Below are positions 31,878 to 44,681 of a DNA stretch of 44,832 nt, piece by piece. A program made the position numbers and the translations under genes. The DNA is from Bryobacterales bacterium (GTDB lineage: Bacteria > Acidobacteriota > Terriglobia > Bryobacterales > UBA6623): NCBI GenBank assembly GCA_026713545.1, contig JAPOOG010000003.1:1-44832 (forward strand). Direction: 5' to 3'. The stretch's first letter is position 1. Every line of letters starts with the position of its first letter. The notes below the pieces were generated by a model that did no database searches, had not been told where the DNA came from, and saw only the letters and a program-made list of their open reading frames with translations.

Positions 31878-31913
31878 AGAGAAAGTATCGATTCTAGCGG
31901 CAAGCTCCTACGC

Positions 31914-31919
31914 TACGAT
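31914..31919 (+). promoter_or_regulatory. Candidate -10 box of the small gene at 31927
   Basis: TACGAT ends seven bases before the ATG at 31927, so transcription would start at the start codon. The -35 (around ATTCTA) is weak. The opposite strand of the same 49-base spacer must also carry the promoter of the phosphodiesterase gene, with TAGAAT and GATACT boxes near its start. Confidence 0.35.
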
Positions 31920-31926
31920 CGGATCG

Positions 31927-32163
31927 ATGGCGCATACTGTCGAAACCTATTCCGGATTCCGGGCTGATGAACGTCCTAGACGGTTCCTTTGGGAAGGGCG
32001 GTCTGTCGTCGTCAAGCAGATCCTGAGTCAATGGCGTGAACCCGACGCGGACTGTTTCCGACTGATCGGCGATGACGGCAATCCCTACTTACTTCGTCGA
32101 GGACGGAACGGGGACTGGACCGTCACGCAAGCTCTAGACGCAACCAACGACGAGTCGAAGTAG
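31927..32163 (+). CDS. Small conserved-looking protein, unknown function
   Basis: A 78-residue soluble protein beginning MAHTVETYSGFRADERPRRFLWEGRSVVVKQIL. The pattern (SGFRADERPRRFLWEGR, then LIGDDGNPYLLRRGRNGDW) looks like small one-domain beta-barrel proteins of unknown function that occur in many phyla, possibly the DUF6504-type group; I am not certain of this name. The ATG at 31927 gives the whole domain; the longer open frame upstream overlaps the divergent gene. It has no Shine-Dalgarno but has a -10 box seven bases before the start. Confidence 0.6.
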   Translation: MAHTVETYSGFRADERPRRFLWEGRSVVVKQILSQWREPDADCFRLIGDDGNPYLLRRGRNGDWTVTQALDATNDESK

Positions 32164-32351
32164 CCCGGATTAGCCACCAAGAAGTCCGCGGCTCCGCTAA
32201 GTCATTCACCCTCCCGCAAACTGACTGCGTGACCTGAGCAGGAACCGCTGCCAAGGCTTCATGCCTAACCTGCTCTGTCGTATCCGGTTCGGTCGTTGGA
32301 AAGAATCTCCCCCATGACACAGGATCCGCTACGGTTACCAGGCTCACAGTC

Positions 32352-32368
32352 GCGGACTCGGGGTCCGC
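32352..32368 (-). terminator. Hairpin at the end of the M1-like gene
   Basis: GCGGAC (32352-32357) and GTCCGC (32363-32368) form a perfect 6 bp stem with a 5-base loop at the stop codon of the M1-like gene. No T-run follows on the minus strand, so it would be a weak or Rho-assisted terminator. The rest of 32164-32351 shows nothing I can support. Confidence 0.3.
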
Positions 32369-34431
32369 TAGTAAACCCGTTCCGTACGCCTCGGGCGTCG
32401 GTAAGGCTGTTCAAGATACTTCTGTGCCTCCCCAAGGGCGCCTTGGGTGTTGTCTCGAGTACGCAGGGCGAGTTGGTACTCGTTCACGGCACGATCACGC
32501 TGGTCAGTGATATCGAAGATATTTCCGAGGCTGATGTGCGCCCAGACTTCTGTCCACTCCGGCTCCCCATCGCCGTTCAGCGCTTCCCTAAACTGGTTGG
32601 CGGCCGACTGGTAGTTGTTCTGTCTGAAGAAGATCTCTCCGATGCGGTAGTGCGCCAGCGAACTGTAGCGGTTGATGTCCAGCGCTTGCTGATAGGTATC
32701 AAGCGCATCGTCGTAATAGCCAAGTTCCATGAGCTGCTCGCCCTTGCGAATCGCCACCTTTACGTGGATCGACTCGTCGTAGCGCAGGATGCGGCTTTTC
32801 GGGTCGAGGACTACCCTGCGCGGCTTGCCAAAGGTTTCGATCACATAGTCCGATGAGCGGCCCCGCACTTCGATCATTTCGTACTCGGGCTCGCCTTCGG
32901 TTTGGACTTCCACCTCGACGGGCATGCTAAAAGTGTCCATGTCTTGCGAGATCTTGCCCATCACGCGGAATCCCTTGCCCCCCCCGAGTCGATAGATGGT
33001 GTACTCCTGTGAGAACTCCGGCGTGCCCGTGTTCTCCGTCCATTGAATAATAAACGACTTCAGGCTCTTGCCACTGACAGACTCGGCTGTTTCCAGCAAA
33101 TCCTCGGTGATCACGGAACTCCAGGCGTGCTTCTCTGCGAACTGCTTGAGCGTCGCAAAAAAGGCTTCGTCGCCCATGGTGAAGCGGAGCATATTCAGAA
33201 CCATGGCGCCCTTGGAACCTGCGAGAGCATAGATTTCAGGCGAAAAATCCGGCAAGCGGCCGGCTTGCAATACGGGAATCTCGTCGTAGGTCAGCGCGTC
33301 AATCTGCGTATCCCGCAGGAAAACGATGAATTCGGTCTCGCCTTCGTTTTCTTCGATCTCGAGCATCGCGGCATACTTGGCCAAGCCCAGATCGAGCCAG
33401 GAATGATTGCGGTTCCCCGGAGAGATCACTGTCCGCCACCATTGGTGGGCGACTTCTGTCCCCAGCAGCAGACGATTTACGTCCTCGCCGATTCCGAAAG
33501 GACTGAGGAAGACGATGCCCGGCGCCGTATAGGCGTTCGGTGCATAATCGCCCGTCTCGATAACCGTCAGTGTCGTCGAGTAGGGGGGGCCGAACTTTTC
33601 TGTGAAGAAGCCCATGATGCGGCCAACCTCGGCGCCATATTCTTCAGCCAGATCCGCCGAGGCTGTCTTGAAATAGAGCAGCGTGTTGATGCCCTCGTAG
33701 TCCACGCGGACCGGCTTTTCTCGAACTACGGCGATGCTGCCGGGAAACGAGGGCTGCGTGAAAGTAAAGCTGTACTGAACCTTGTCGTCTGACTCGGATC
33801 TCGTACCGATGCCGCTTCCGACGACTTGATAGCCTGCCGGCACGGTGATATGCATCTCGGAGGAAAAGCGATCGGCAGCATAGCCGTTCACTGGGAACCA
33901 ACGACCCGGGTAAAGCAAATAGGCACGGTCAGGGTCAATGGAAGCCAGGCTCACGCCCTGCACGGGCGAGTTCTCTACGCCCGTCAACTGCCCTTCGTAC
34001 TGGAAGGTGACCGTGACAGGATTACCGACGACCAGAGCACCTGGGAAAGTGAGACGAACCTGATTGTCTTCGCGCACGCGGTCAACGGAAACATCGTCAC
34101 CTTCGACGGTCACCACCCCGTTCACATTGAGGTTTGTATGCAGTTCGAAAACAACAAGATTCATAGCCTCCCGCGGCACGAAACGCACCTCTGCCAGTGC
34201 TTCGATCGAGCGGCCGAGTGGATCGATCTCGGCGTGTATGCGATAAAACTCGACGTCAATGAGCGGGACCTGCGTTTGGGCCCGACCCGGAGGAAGGAGC
34301 GCCAACGCGGTCAATAAAAGTGCCGCGAGCATAACCCGAGGAGCTAGGGCAGTTGTCTTCGCAGCCGCCGGCATGACGCCGGAACTGGCCGTGGTCCTAA
34401 TCGTTCGCCTGCACATCAAATGTTGTCGCAT
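32368..34431 (-). CDS. M1 aminopeptidase-like protein with TPRs, zinc site degenerate
   Basis: A 687-residue exported protein. After a signal (AALLLTALALLPPGRAQ, ending near residue 51) come an M1-type N-terminal beta domain, a gluzincin-like domain (about 255-440), and a C-terminal region with three TPR-like repeats (about 575-680). The M1 zinc motif HExxH-18-E reads T325-E-V-A-H329, then exactly 18 residues, then Leu348 (WLDLGLAKY instead of WLNEGFA.Y). Two of three zinc ligands (His to Thr, Glu to Leu) are therefore lost, and peptidase activity is unlikely. The start ATG is fixed by GGAGGT five bases upstream. It overlaps the 3' end of lpxB by 16 bases, which implies translational coupling. 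It may serve as a periplasmic binding or scaffold protein. Confidence 0.82.
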   Translation of the reverse strand: MRQHLMCRRTIRTTASSGVMPAAAKTTALAPRVMLAALLLTALALLPPGRAQTQVPLIDVEFYRIHAEIDPLGRSIEALAEVRFVPREAMNLVVFELHTNLNVNGVVTVEGDDVSVDRVREDNQVRLTFPGALVVGNPVTVTFQYEGQLTGVENSPVQGVSLASIDPDRAYLLYPGRWFPVNGYAADRFSSEMHITVPAGYQVVGSGIGTRSESDDKVQYSFTFTQPSFPGSIAVVREKPVRVDYEGINTLLYFKTASADLAEEYGAEVGRIMGFFTEKFGPPYSTTLTVIETGDYAPNAYTAPGIVFLSPFGIGEDVNRLLLGTEVAHQWWRTVISPGNRNHSWLDLGLAKYAAMLEIEENEGETEFIVFLRDTQIDALTYDEIPVLQAGRLPDFSPEIYALAGSKGAMVLNMLRFTMGDEAFFATLKQFAEKHAWSSVITEDLLETAESVSGKSLKSFIIQWTENTGTPEFSQEYTIYRLGGGKGFRVMGKISQDMDTFSMPVEVEVQTEGEPEYEMIEVRGRSSDYVIETFGKPRRVVLDPKSRILRYDESIHVKVAIRKGEQLMELGYYDDALDTYQQALDINRYSSLAHYRIGEIFFRQNNYQSAANQFREALNGDGEPEWTEVWAHISLGNIFDITDQRDRAVNEYQLALRTRDNTQGALGEAQKYLEQPYRRPRRTERVY

Positions 34432-35534
34432 ATTACCTCCGCCGCCCGTTCTGCCGCTGGCCGGTCCCCGCTGAGGACTTCTGCTATGACCGACAGTTCC
34501 CGGCGCATCCGTTGTCTCTCATCTTCGTTCTCCAACAAGCGCCGCGCTTCGCCGGCGATCTTGTCGGCCGTGCAGTCCCACTGGATCAATTCCGGAACGA
34601 TGAGGCGGTCAGCCAGCAGGTTGACCATGCTGTAAAAAGGCACATCCACGAGCATCTTCGCTACGAGCCAAGTTCCAAAACTGATCCTATAGAAGACAAC
34701 CATCGGTGTCCCAAGCAGCGCAGTTTCGAGCGCCGCCGTGCCGCTCGCGACAAGCGCCAAATCGGCATGTCCGACTGCGTTGTGCAGATCATCTTCAACT
34801 ACATGGACGGACGACCCGCCGATGCGTTGCAAAAAAAATGCTTTTCCCGTGGTGCGGGAGGCCGTTAGAACGAAGTCGGCTGGTATGCAGGTACTGATTT
34901 GCCGCACTGCCCCGAGCAGGTGTGGAAGGTGACGGGCAGCTTCGTTGCGGCGGCTTCCGGGCAGCAGGGCAATCACGGGCCGTTCACCGCTGAGCCCGAG
35001 TTCGCGCAAGAACTCGCCTCGCGATTTCGTTGTCTTCGTAACACGGCTGAACGGATGTCCAACGTACGTTGTCGGCACGCCGCGGTCTCGAAAGAACTTC
35101 TGCTCGAACGGGAAGATACACAGCAGGTGCGCCACCAAACGCCGGATCGCCCGGATCCTCCCCTTGCGCCAAGCCCACACCTGGGGCGCCACATACCAGA
35201 AGACCGGTATTCCCTGCCTCTTGAGGAAGCGGCACAGATCGATGTGGAACCCGGGTGCGTCCGTCACGATCGCAATATCCGGCCGCTCCCTGTGCACGGC
35301 ACCGGCCATACGAAACAAGAGTCGATAGACGCGCGGCGCATGCAGAATCACTTCGAAGATGCCCACGATAGACAGGCTCTCGGTCCGTACTACAGGTCGC
35401 ACGCCGGCCGCACGCATCCGCGGACCGGCGCAACCGAAGAATTCCGCCTCAGGAAAACAATCTCGCAACCGCTCGACAAGCTCAGCGGCATGTCGATCCG
35501 CTGAAGCCTCTGCCGCGGAAACCAGAATCTTCAT
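34416..35534 (-). CDS. lpxB: Lipid-A-disaccharide synthase
   Basis: A protein of about 372 residues, glycosyltransferase family 19. It condenses UDP-2,3-diacylglucosamine with lipid X to make the lipid A disaccharide at the inner-membrane face. Visible signatures are ILVSAAEASADRHAAELVERL at the N-terminus, DAPGFHIDLCRFLKRQGIPVFWYVAPQVWAW, IFPFEQKFFRDRGVPTTYVGHPF, LLPGSRRNEAARHLP and the acceptor-side ALVASGTAALETALLGTPMVVFYR. The start is ATG 35534 or the GTG one codon earlier at 35537. Presence of lpxB shows an LPS-type outer membrane. Other lpx genes are not in the window. It follows the receptor gene by about 80 bases and overlaps the M1-like gene. Confidence 0.95.
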   Translation of the reverse strand: MKILVSAAEASADRHAAELVERLRDCFPEAEFFGCAGPRMRAAGVRPVVRTESLSIVGIFEVILHAPRVYRLLFRMAGAVHRERPDIAIVTDAPGFHIDLCRFLKRQGIPVFWYVAPQVWAWRKGRIRAIRRLVAHLLCIFPFEQKFFRDRGVPTTYVGHPFSRVTKTTKSRGEFLRELGLSGERPVIALLPGSRRNEAARHLPHLLGAVRQISTCIPADFVLTASRTTGKAFFLQRIGGSSVHVVEDDLHNAVGHADLALVASGTAALETALLGTPMVVFYRISFGTWLVAKMLVDVPFYSMVNLLADRLIVPELIQWDCTADKIAGEARRLLENEDERQRMRRELSVIAEVLSGDRPAAERAAEVICDNI

Positions 35535-35619
35535 CACGAATCATCAGGGAGCCGAGCATCTGGAAACCCACAGCGCGGGAACTCGGTATTGCGTTCCACG
35601 ACTTTCCCCTGCACCGGAC

Positions 35620-40750
<5,131 letters not shown>

Positions 40751-41863
40751 TTAAATCCTCATTGGCATCACGATGTAGCGGTAGTCGAAGCGGTCCGCGC
40801 TCGGTAAACGCAGCTCGCCGGCGCCGTTTTCACCCCGCAGTCCGAATTCAACCGTTTCCGATTCGACGGCGCCCAGGTAGTCAAGCAAGTACTGCGCATT
40901 GAAACCGACCTTGAACTTCTCGCCATCGTACTCAACCGGTATCGACTCCTCACTTTCTCCAGCCTCCGATCCACTTGAGACCAGCTTGAGGTTGTCGGAG
41001 TCGAGTTCGAAGCGGATCGCGTGGGAACGATCATCGGCGAACTGTGCAACCCTCCGAACTGCGGCCAGCGATTCTTCTCGCCCAAGAACGAGAATATTGC
41101 CCCGCTCTTTCGGCAGCACTCGCTCATAGTCCGGGAACTGGCCGGTTAGCTTGCGCGAGATCAAGAGCCGCTCGCCGCACCGGAAATAGAGATGATTCTC
41201 GTCCGTGGCGAAGTCAAGCACCAGAGAGTCGCCAGCCTCAGAGGCAAGCTTCAGTACCTCAGCCATGCCCTTCTTGGGAACCAGTGATTTGAGATGGCCG
41301 CTAATACCCTCAAAGGCCTGCGAAGCCTCGATGTACGAGAGCCGATGGCCATCGGTCGTGACCATCACCAGCCCGTCTTCCCTGAGCAACATCAGCCCAC
41401 CGGTAAGGGTATAGCGTGACTCTTCATTTGCAACCGAGAAGATCGTCTTTGAGACGACATTCGCCATCAGAGCAGCGGGGATTTTAGTAACGGGCGCCGG
41501 CATCGCGGGCAGATCCGGGAAATTCTCTGGAGACAGCCCTGCAACACGCGTTCGTGATCGACCGCAAACCAACGCAGCCGAGTGCTTCTCCGAGACCTTG
41601 ATCGAGAGTTCCGCATCCGGAAGCAGGCGGACATAGTCCAGCAGCTTTCGGGCGGGAAGCGTTGTCGATCCCGCCTTCTTGACGGTTGCCTGGCAGGAGC
41701 TACGGATTCCCAACTCAAGGTCCGTGACCGTCAGCACCAGTGTGTTGTCTTGAGCCTGCAATAGGACATTTGACAGCACGGGTATGGTAGTTTTCTTCTC
41801 AACCACCCCCTGGCCCAGGCTCAGTTCCTTGACCAAGTCAGCCTTCCTGACCGTGAGTTCCAT
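40751..41863 (-). CDS. dnaN: DNA polymerase III beta sliding clamp
   Basis: A 370-residue clamp that tethers the replicase to DNA as a dimer with three similar domains per subunit. The N-terminus MELTVRKADLVKELSLGQGVVEKKTTIPVLSNVLLQ is characteristic, as is the C-terminal YRYIVMPMRI. I choose the ATG at 41863 rather than the longer frame because it matches the family start. A GGAAG lies about eight bases upstream. It is followed by gyrB after 21 bases and preceded by a 264-base spacer with DnaA-box-like sites. Confidence 0.95.
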   Translation of the reverse strand: MELTVRKADLVKELSLGQGVVEKKTTIPVLSNVLLQAQDNTLVLTVTDLELGIRSSCQATVKKAGSTTLPARKLLDYVRLLPDAELSIKVSEKHSAALVCGRSRTRVAGLSPENFPDLPAMPAPVTKIPAALMANVVSKTIFSVANEESRYTLTGGLMLLREDGLVMVTTDGHRLSYIEASQAFEGISGHLKSLVPKKGMAEVLKLASEAGDSLVLDFATDENHLYFRCGERLLISRKLTGQFPDYERVLPKERGNILVLGREESLAAVRRVAQFADDRSHAIRFELDSDNLKLVSSGSEAGESEESIPVEYDGEKFKVGFNAQYLLDYLGAVESETVEFGLRGENGAGELRLPSADRFDYRYIVMPMRI

Positions 41864-42127
41864 GTGATCTGCTTCCAGCCTGCAAGATCTGCAGGCCCGT
41901 GCGCTCAAGAGTATGATTTTTGTTAAAGAGAACTTCTTGGTTACATCAGATTCATAGTAGCTGTGAACCTGTGGAAAAGTCGCTCAAACGACTGTTATTC
42001 AGCACTTTACAGTGTACCAGACTCCGTGGACGGATGTCCTCCTCTTGTGTGTTTCCGTTGGGTTGCAAAATCCTCGATCCGGGCTCTTGAGGGAGCGTGA
42101 GGCGGATTGTGGATAAAGTATCGATCT
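41864..42127. other. dnaA-dnaN spacer with DnaA boxes, candidate origin
   Basis: A 264-base spacer between dnaA and dnaN. It holds one perfect DnaA box (TGTGGATAA at 42108-42116, TTATCCACA on the minus strand), a one-mismatch box (TGTGGAAAA at 41970-41978) and an AT-rich tract near 41930-41945 (TGATTTTTGTTAAAG-like). Two boxes with an AT-rich stretch next to dnaA are the usual make-up of a bacterial origin or of dnaN regulation. Only two good boxes are visible, so oriC may be here or outside the window. Confidence 0.45.
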
Positions 42128-43450
42128 CTAATTGATTCTATCAGTTAGCCGTTGGAGGAGGGTGTCAATTTCCTGATCACCGCGACGTTGCGATTCGATC
42201 TTGCGGACGGCGTGCAACACGGTCGTGTGATGCTTGCCGGCGAAGGCTTTCCCGATGTCGGGCAGCGAGAGCTCTAGCAGTTCCTTCGCGAGATACATGG
42301 CGATCTGTCGGGGGTAGGCGATCGACCTTGTGTTGGTTCTCTCTTTGAGTTGGGCCAGTTCGAGCCCGAAGTGTTCAGCGACGACTCTGAGCACTTTATC
42401 AAGGGTTGCTCTTGAGCCCCCGGATGCAGTCACGGACTCCAGGGTTTGCTTAGCCATTTCAAGAGTGACCTCGGAGCGCGTCAGTGAGGCAATGGCCATG
42501 AGGCGTGTGAGCACTCCTTCAAGCTCACGGATATTCGACTTCAAGTGCGTGGCCAAGTAGATACGGACCTTGTGGCTTAACGAAAGAGACAGCTCTTCTG
42601 CCTTGTGGTCGAGGATCGCCAACTTGGTTTCGAGGTCGGGCGCCTGTATGTCAGCCATTAGGCCCCACTCGAACCGTGATCGGAGCCGGTCGACTAGCCC
42701 CGAGATCTTGTTCGGCGGGCGGTCGCTCGATATGACAATCTGTTTCTGAAGGTTGTGTAGCGTGTTGAAGGTGTGGAAAAACTCCTCTTGTGTGCGTTCT
42801 TTCGAGCCAAGCGTTTGGATGTCGTCAACGAGAAGCACATCGGCCGACCGGAAGCGCCGGTGGAAGGAACCCATGCGGTCGTAGCGGAGCGAGTTGATCA
42901 TCTCGTTCATGAACTCTTCGCTCGAGACGTAGACGACTTGGAGCCGCGGAAAGTGTGACTGTGCCTGCTGGCCGATCGCGTGCATGAGATGAGTCTTGCC
43001 CATCCCCACCCCGCCGTAGATGTAGAGGGGGTTGTATGCACGAGCCGGGTTTGTTGCAACCGCGCGTGCTGCTGCATGAGCCAGTTCATTGCATGAGCCG
43101 ACGACAAAGTGGTTGAAAGTGTATCGGTCGTTGAAAACGCCGGTTGTGCTGGAGAAGTCGAACACTGTTTGGGTAGCAGAATCCTCGTAATGCGGTGGTC
43201 GCGGCGATAGTTGAGGGGCTACGGCAAAACGGAGTGCTGCGACACCGATACCGAGATGTCTCCCGGCAGAGAGGATTCTTTCGGTGAACTCGTCCTCGAT
43301 CCAGCGCTTGGCACTGAGACTGGGCACGATGAGGTGGAGCGCTTTCGAGTCATCAAGATGGCTGAAGCGAACAGGCTCAAGCCAGTTCTCAAAGCTCTCA
43401 GGACTGATCTGGGGCTGGAGGCTCTTGACGATTTGCTGCCACGGATTCAT
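42128..43450 (-). CDS. dnaA: Chromosomal replication initiator DnaA
   Basis: A 440-residue initiator protein. Domain I (about 1-80) with MNPWQQIVKSLQPQISPESFENWL; a short linker; AAA+ domain III with Walker A GGVGMGKTHLMHAIG and Walker B VLLVDDIQTL, sensor region SSDRPPNKI; and helix-turn-helix domain IV with RQIAMYLAKELLELSLPDIGKAFAGKHHTTVLHAV, which binds DnaA boxes. I choose the ATG at 43450; the frame is open for ten more codons. A 255-base spacer to larE holds a possible promoter (TTGCCA-16-TAAGTC, minus strand, near 43510-43538). Confidence 0.96.
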   Translation of the reverse strand: MNPWQQIVKSLQPQISPESFENWLEPVRFSHLDDSKALHLIVPSLSAKRWIEDEFTERILSAGRHLGIGVAALRFAVAPQLSPRPPHYEDSATQTVFDFSSTTGVFNDRYTFNHFVVGSCNELAHAAARAVATNPARAYNPLYIYGGVGMGKTHLMHAIGQQAQSHFPRLQVVYVSSEEFMNEMINSLRYDRMGSFHRRFRSADVLLVDDIQTLGSKERTQEEFFHTFNTLHNLQKQIVISSDRPPNKISGLVDRLRSRFEWGLMADIQAPDLETKLAILDHKAEELSLSLSHKVRIYLATHLKSNIRELEGVLTRLMAIASLTRSEVTLEMAKQTLESVTASGGSRATLDKVLRVVAEHFGLELAQLKERTNTRSIAYPRQIAMYLAKELLELSLPDIGKAFAGKHHTTVLHAVRKIESQRRGDQEIDTLLQRLTDRIN

Positions 43451-43658
43451 GCGTCTGCGTCTGGTACCCAGCAAGCACAAGAGCGAGGGTATTCCTGCTT
43501 ATGAATTACGACTTACGGTTGTCCCGAGGGATGGCAAGCGGCGATACAATTCTCAACCGCGCCGAAGGAGACAGTAGTGTAACATGGCGATCTTTGCACT
43601 CGACAAAGTTAGTGGCGGAAAATTCCACATGCCGCGAAACCTAATGGGCAGTTGGAGA

Positions 43659-43681
43659 TGAGCGGTTTACACGGCCGCTCA
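43659..43681 (-). terminator. Stem-loop after larE
   Basis: TGAGCGG (43659-43665) and CCGCTCA (43675-43681) make a perfect 7 bp stem with a 9-base loop, 24 bases beyond the larE stop on the minus strand. No clear U-run follows, so termination efficiency is doubtful. The stem separates larE from the dnaA promoter region. Confidence 0.4.
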
Positions 43682-43705
43682 GGAGAACAGAAACCGAGCC
43701 GTCTG

Positions 43706-44566
43706 TTACGACAGTACCGGAAGGATTTGTTTGGTCTGAGCCGAAGGTAGCACTTCGTTCAGCGAACCCTGGCGGTAGCCCTCGAGATCAAGCGTGACGT
43801 AGCGGAACCCGATGGCCCGGAAGTCCTCGGTGAGACGCGCGGCCATCGTGGGGTCGAGCGCACGCGCGAGTTCGTCCTTGCCGACTTCGATGCGCACCAG
43901 TTCGCCGTGATAGCGTACACGATAGACCCGAAAGCCGAGTTGCTTCAGCGCCTCCTCGCCCTGTTCGACGAGCCGGACATTCTCTCGTGAGACCTTGGTG
44001 CCGTAGGGAATGCGCGAACTGAGACAGGCGGCGGCCGGCCGGTTCCAGGTAGGGAGACCTACGTTCTTGGAGAGCTCACGGATCTCCGCTTTTGTGAGCC
44101 GCGCTTCGAGTAGCGGCGCGCGGACACCGTGGTCCTTGGCGGCTCGATGACCAGGGCGGAAGTCCGACGTGTCATCAACATTCACGCCATAGACAATGTT
44201 CTCGTAGCCGAGCTTGTCACCGACCTCCTTGAGGCGCGTGAAGAGCTCATCCTTGCAATGGAAGCAGCGGTTGGAGTCGTTCTTCACGTACTCCTCGTTC
44301 TCGAACTCGTACGTGTTGATGTATTGGTGCCGCAGGTTAAAGCGCTTGACGAAGTCTTCGGCGTCGCGCTTGTGCGATTCCGGAATGGATGCCGAGTCGG
44401 CCGTGATGGCGAGAGCGTCGCCACCCAGTACCTTTCCTGCGGCCCAGGCGAGATAGGCCGAGTCCGTTCCGCCGGAGTAGGCCACCATCACACGCCCCAT
44501 CGTCCGCAAGATGGCGAAAAGCTGATCCTGCTTAGCGTTGAGTGACCTGGAATTCACGTAAGACAT
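43706..44566 (-). CDS. larE: ATP-dependent sacrificial sulfur transferase LarE
   Basis: A 286-residue adenine-nucleotide alpha-hydrolase (PP-loop) enzyme of the LarE family. LarE activates the pyridine cofactor precursor with ATP and gives up sulfur, from a Cys residue or from an iron-sulfur cluster, to make the nickel-pincer cofactor. The PP-loop reads MVAYSGGTDSAYLAWAAG (about 27-44); Cys residues occur in RCFHCKDELF and AACLSSRIPYG, an arrangement compatible with a three-Cys, cluster-type member. I choose the ATG at 44566 (MSYVNSRSLNAKQDQL). No larA, larB or larC is in the window. The start is preceded by TATA-rich sequence and no Shine-Dalgarno. Confidence 0.88.
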   Translation of the reverse strand: MSYVNSRSLNAKQDQLFAILRTMGRVMVAYSGGTDSAYLAWAAGKVLGGDALAITADSASIPESHKRDAEDFVKRFNLRHQYINTYEFENEEYVKNDSNRCFHCKDELFTRLKEVGDKLGYENIVYGVNVDDTSDFRPGHRAAKDHGVRAPLLEARLTKAEIRELSKNVGLPTWNRPAAACLSSRIPYGTKVSRENVRLVEQGEEALKQLGFRVYRVRYHGELVRIEVGKDELARALDPTMAARLTEDFRAIGFRYVTLDLEGYRQGSLNEVLPSAQTKQILPVLS

Positions 44567-44646
44567 TATAGCTATAACGCCCCGAAAAGTGACTCTCATG
44601 CATGTCGGCATAGACTAGGCAGTGAGGGAAAGACGGATGCTCGCTC

Positions 44647-44676
44647 TTGCTCGACCTATTGAGTCCCGCATAATAT
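44647..44676 (+). promoter_or_regulatory. Promoter of a structured RNA at the window end
   Basis: TTGCTC (44647-44652), 16 bases, CATAAT (44669-44674), with an overlapping TAATAT (44671-44676, spacing 18). The predicted transcription start is near 44682, just where a GC-rich, highly structured stretch begins. It is divergent from larE. Confidence 0.5.
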
Positions 44677-44681
44677 ATAGT

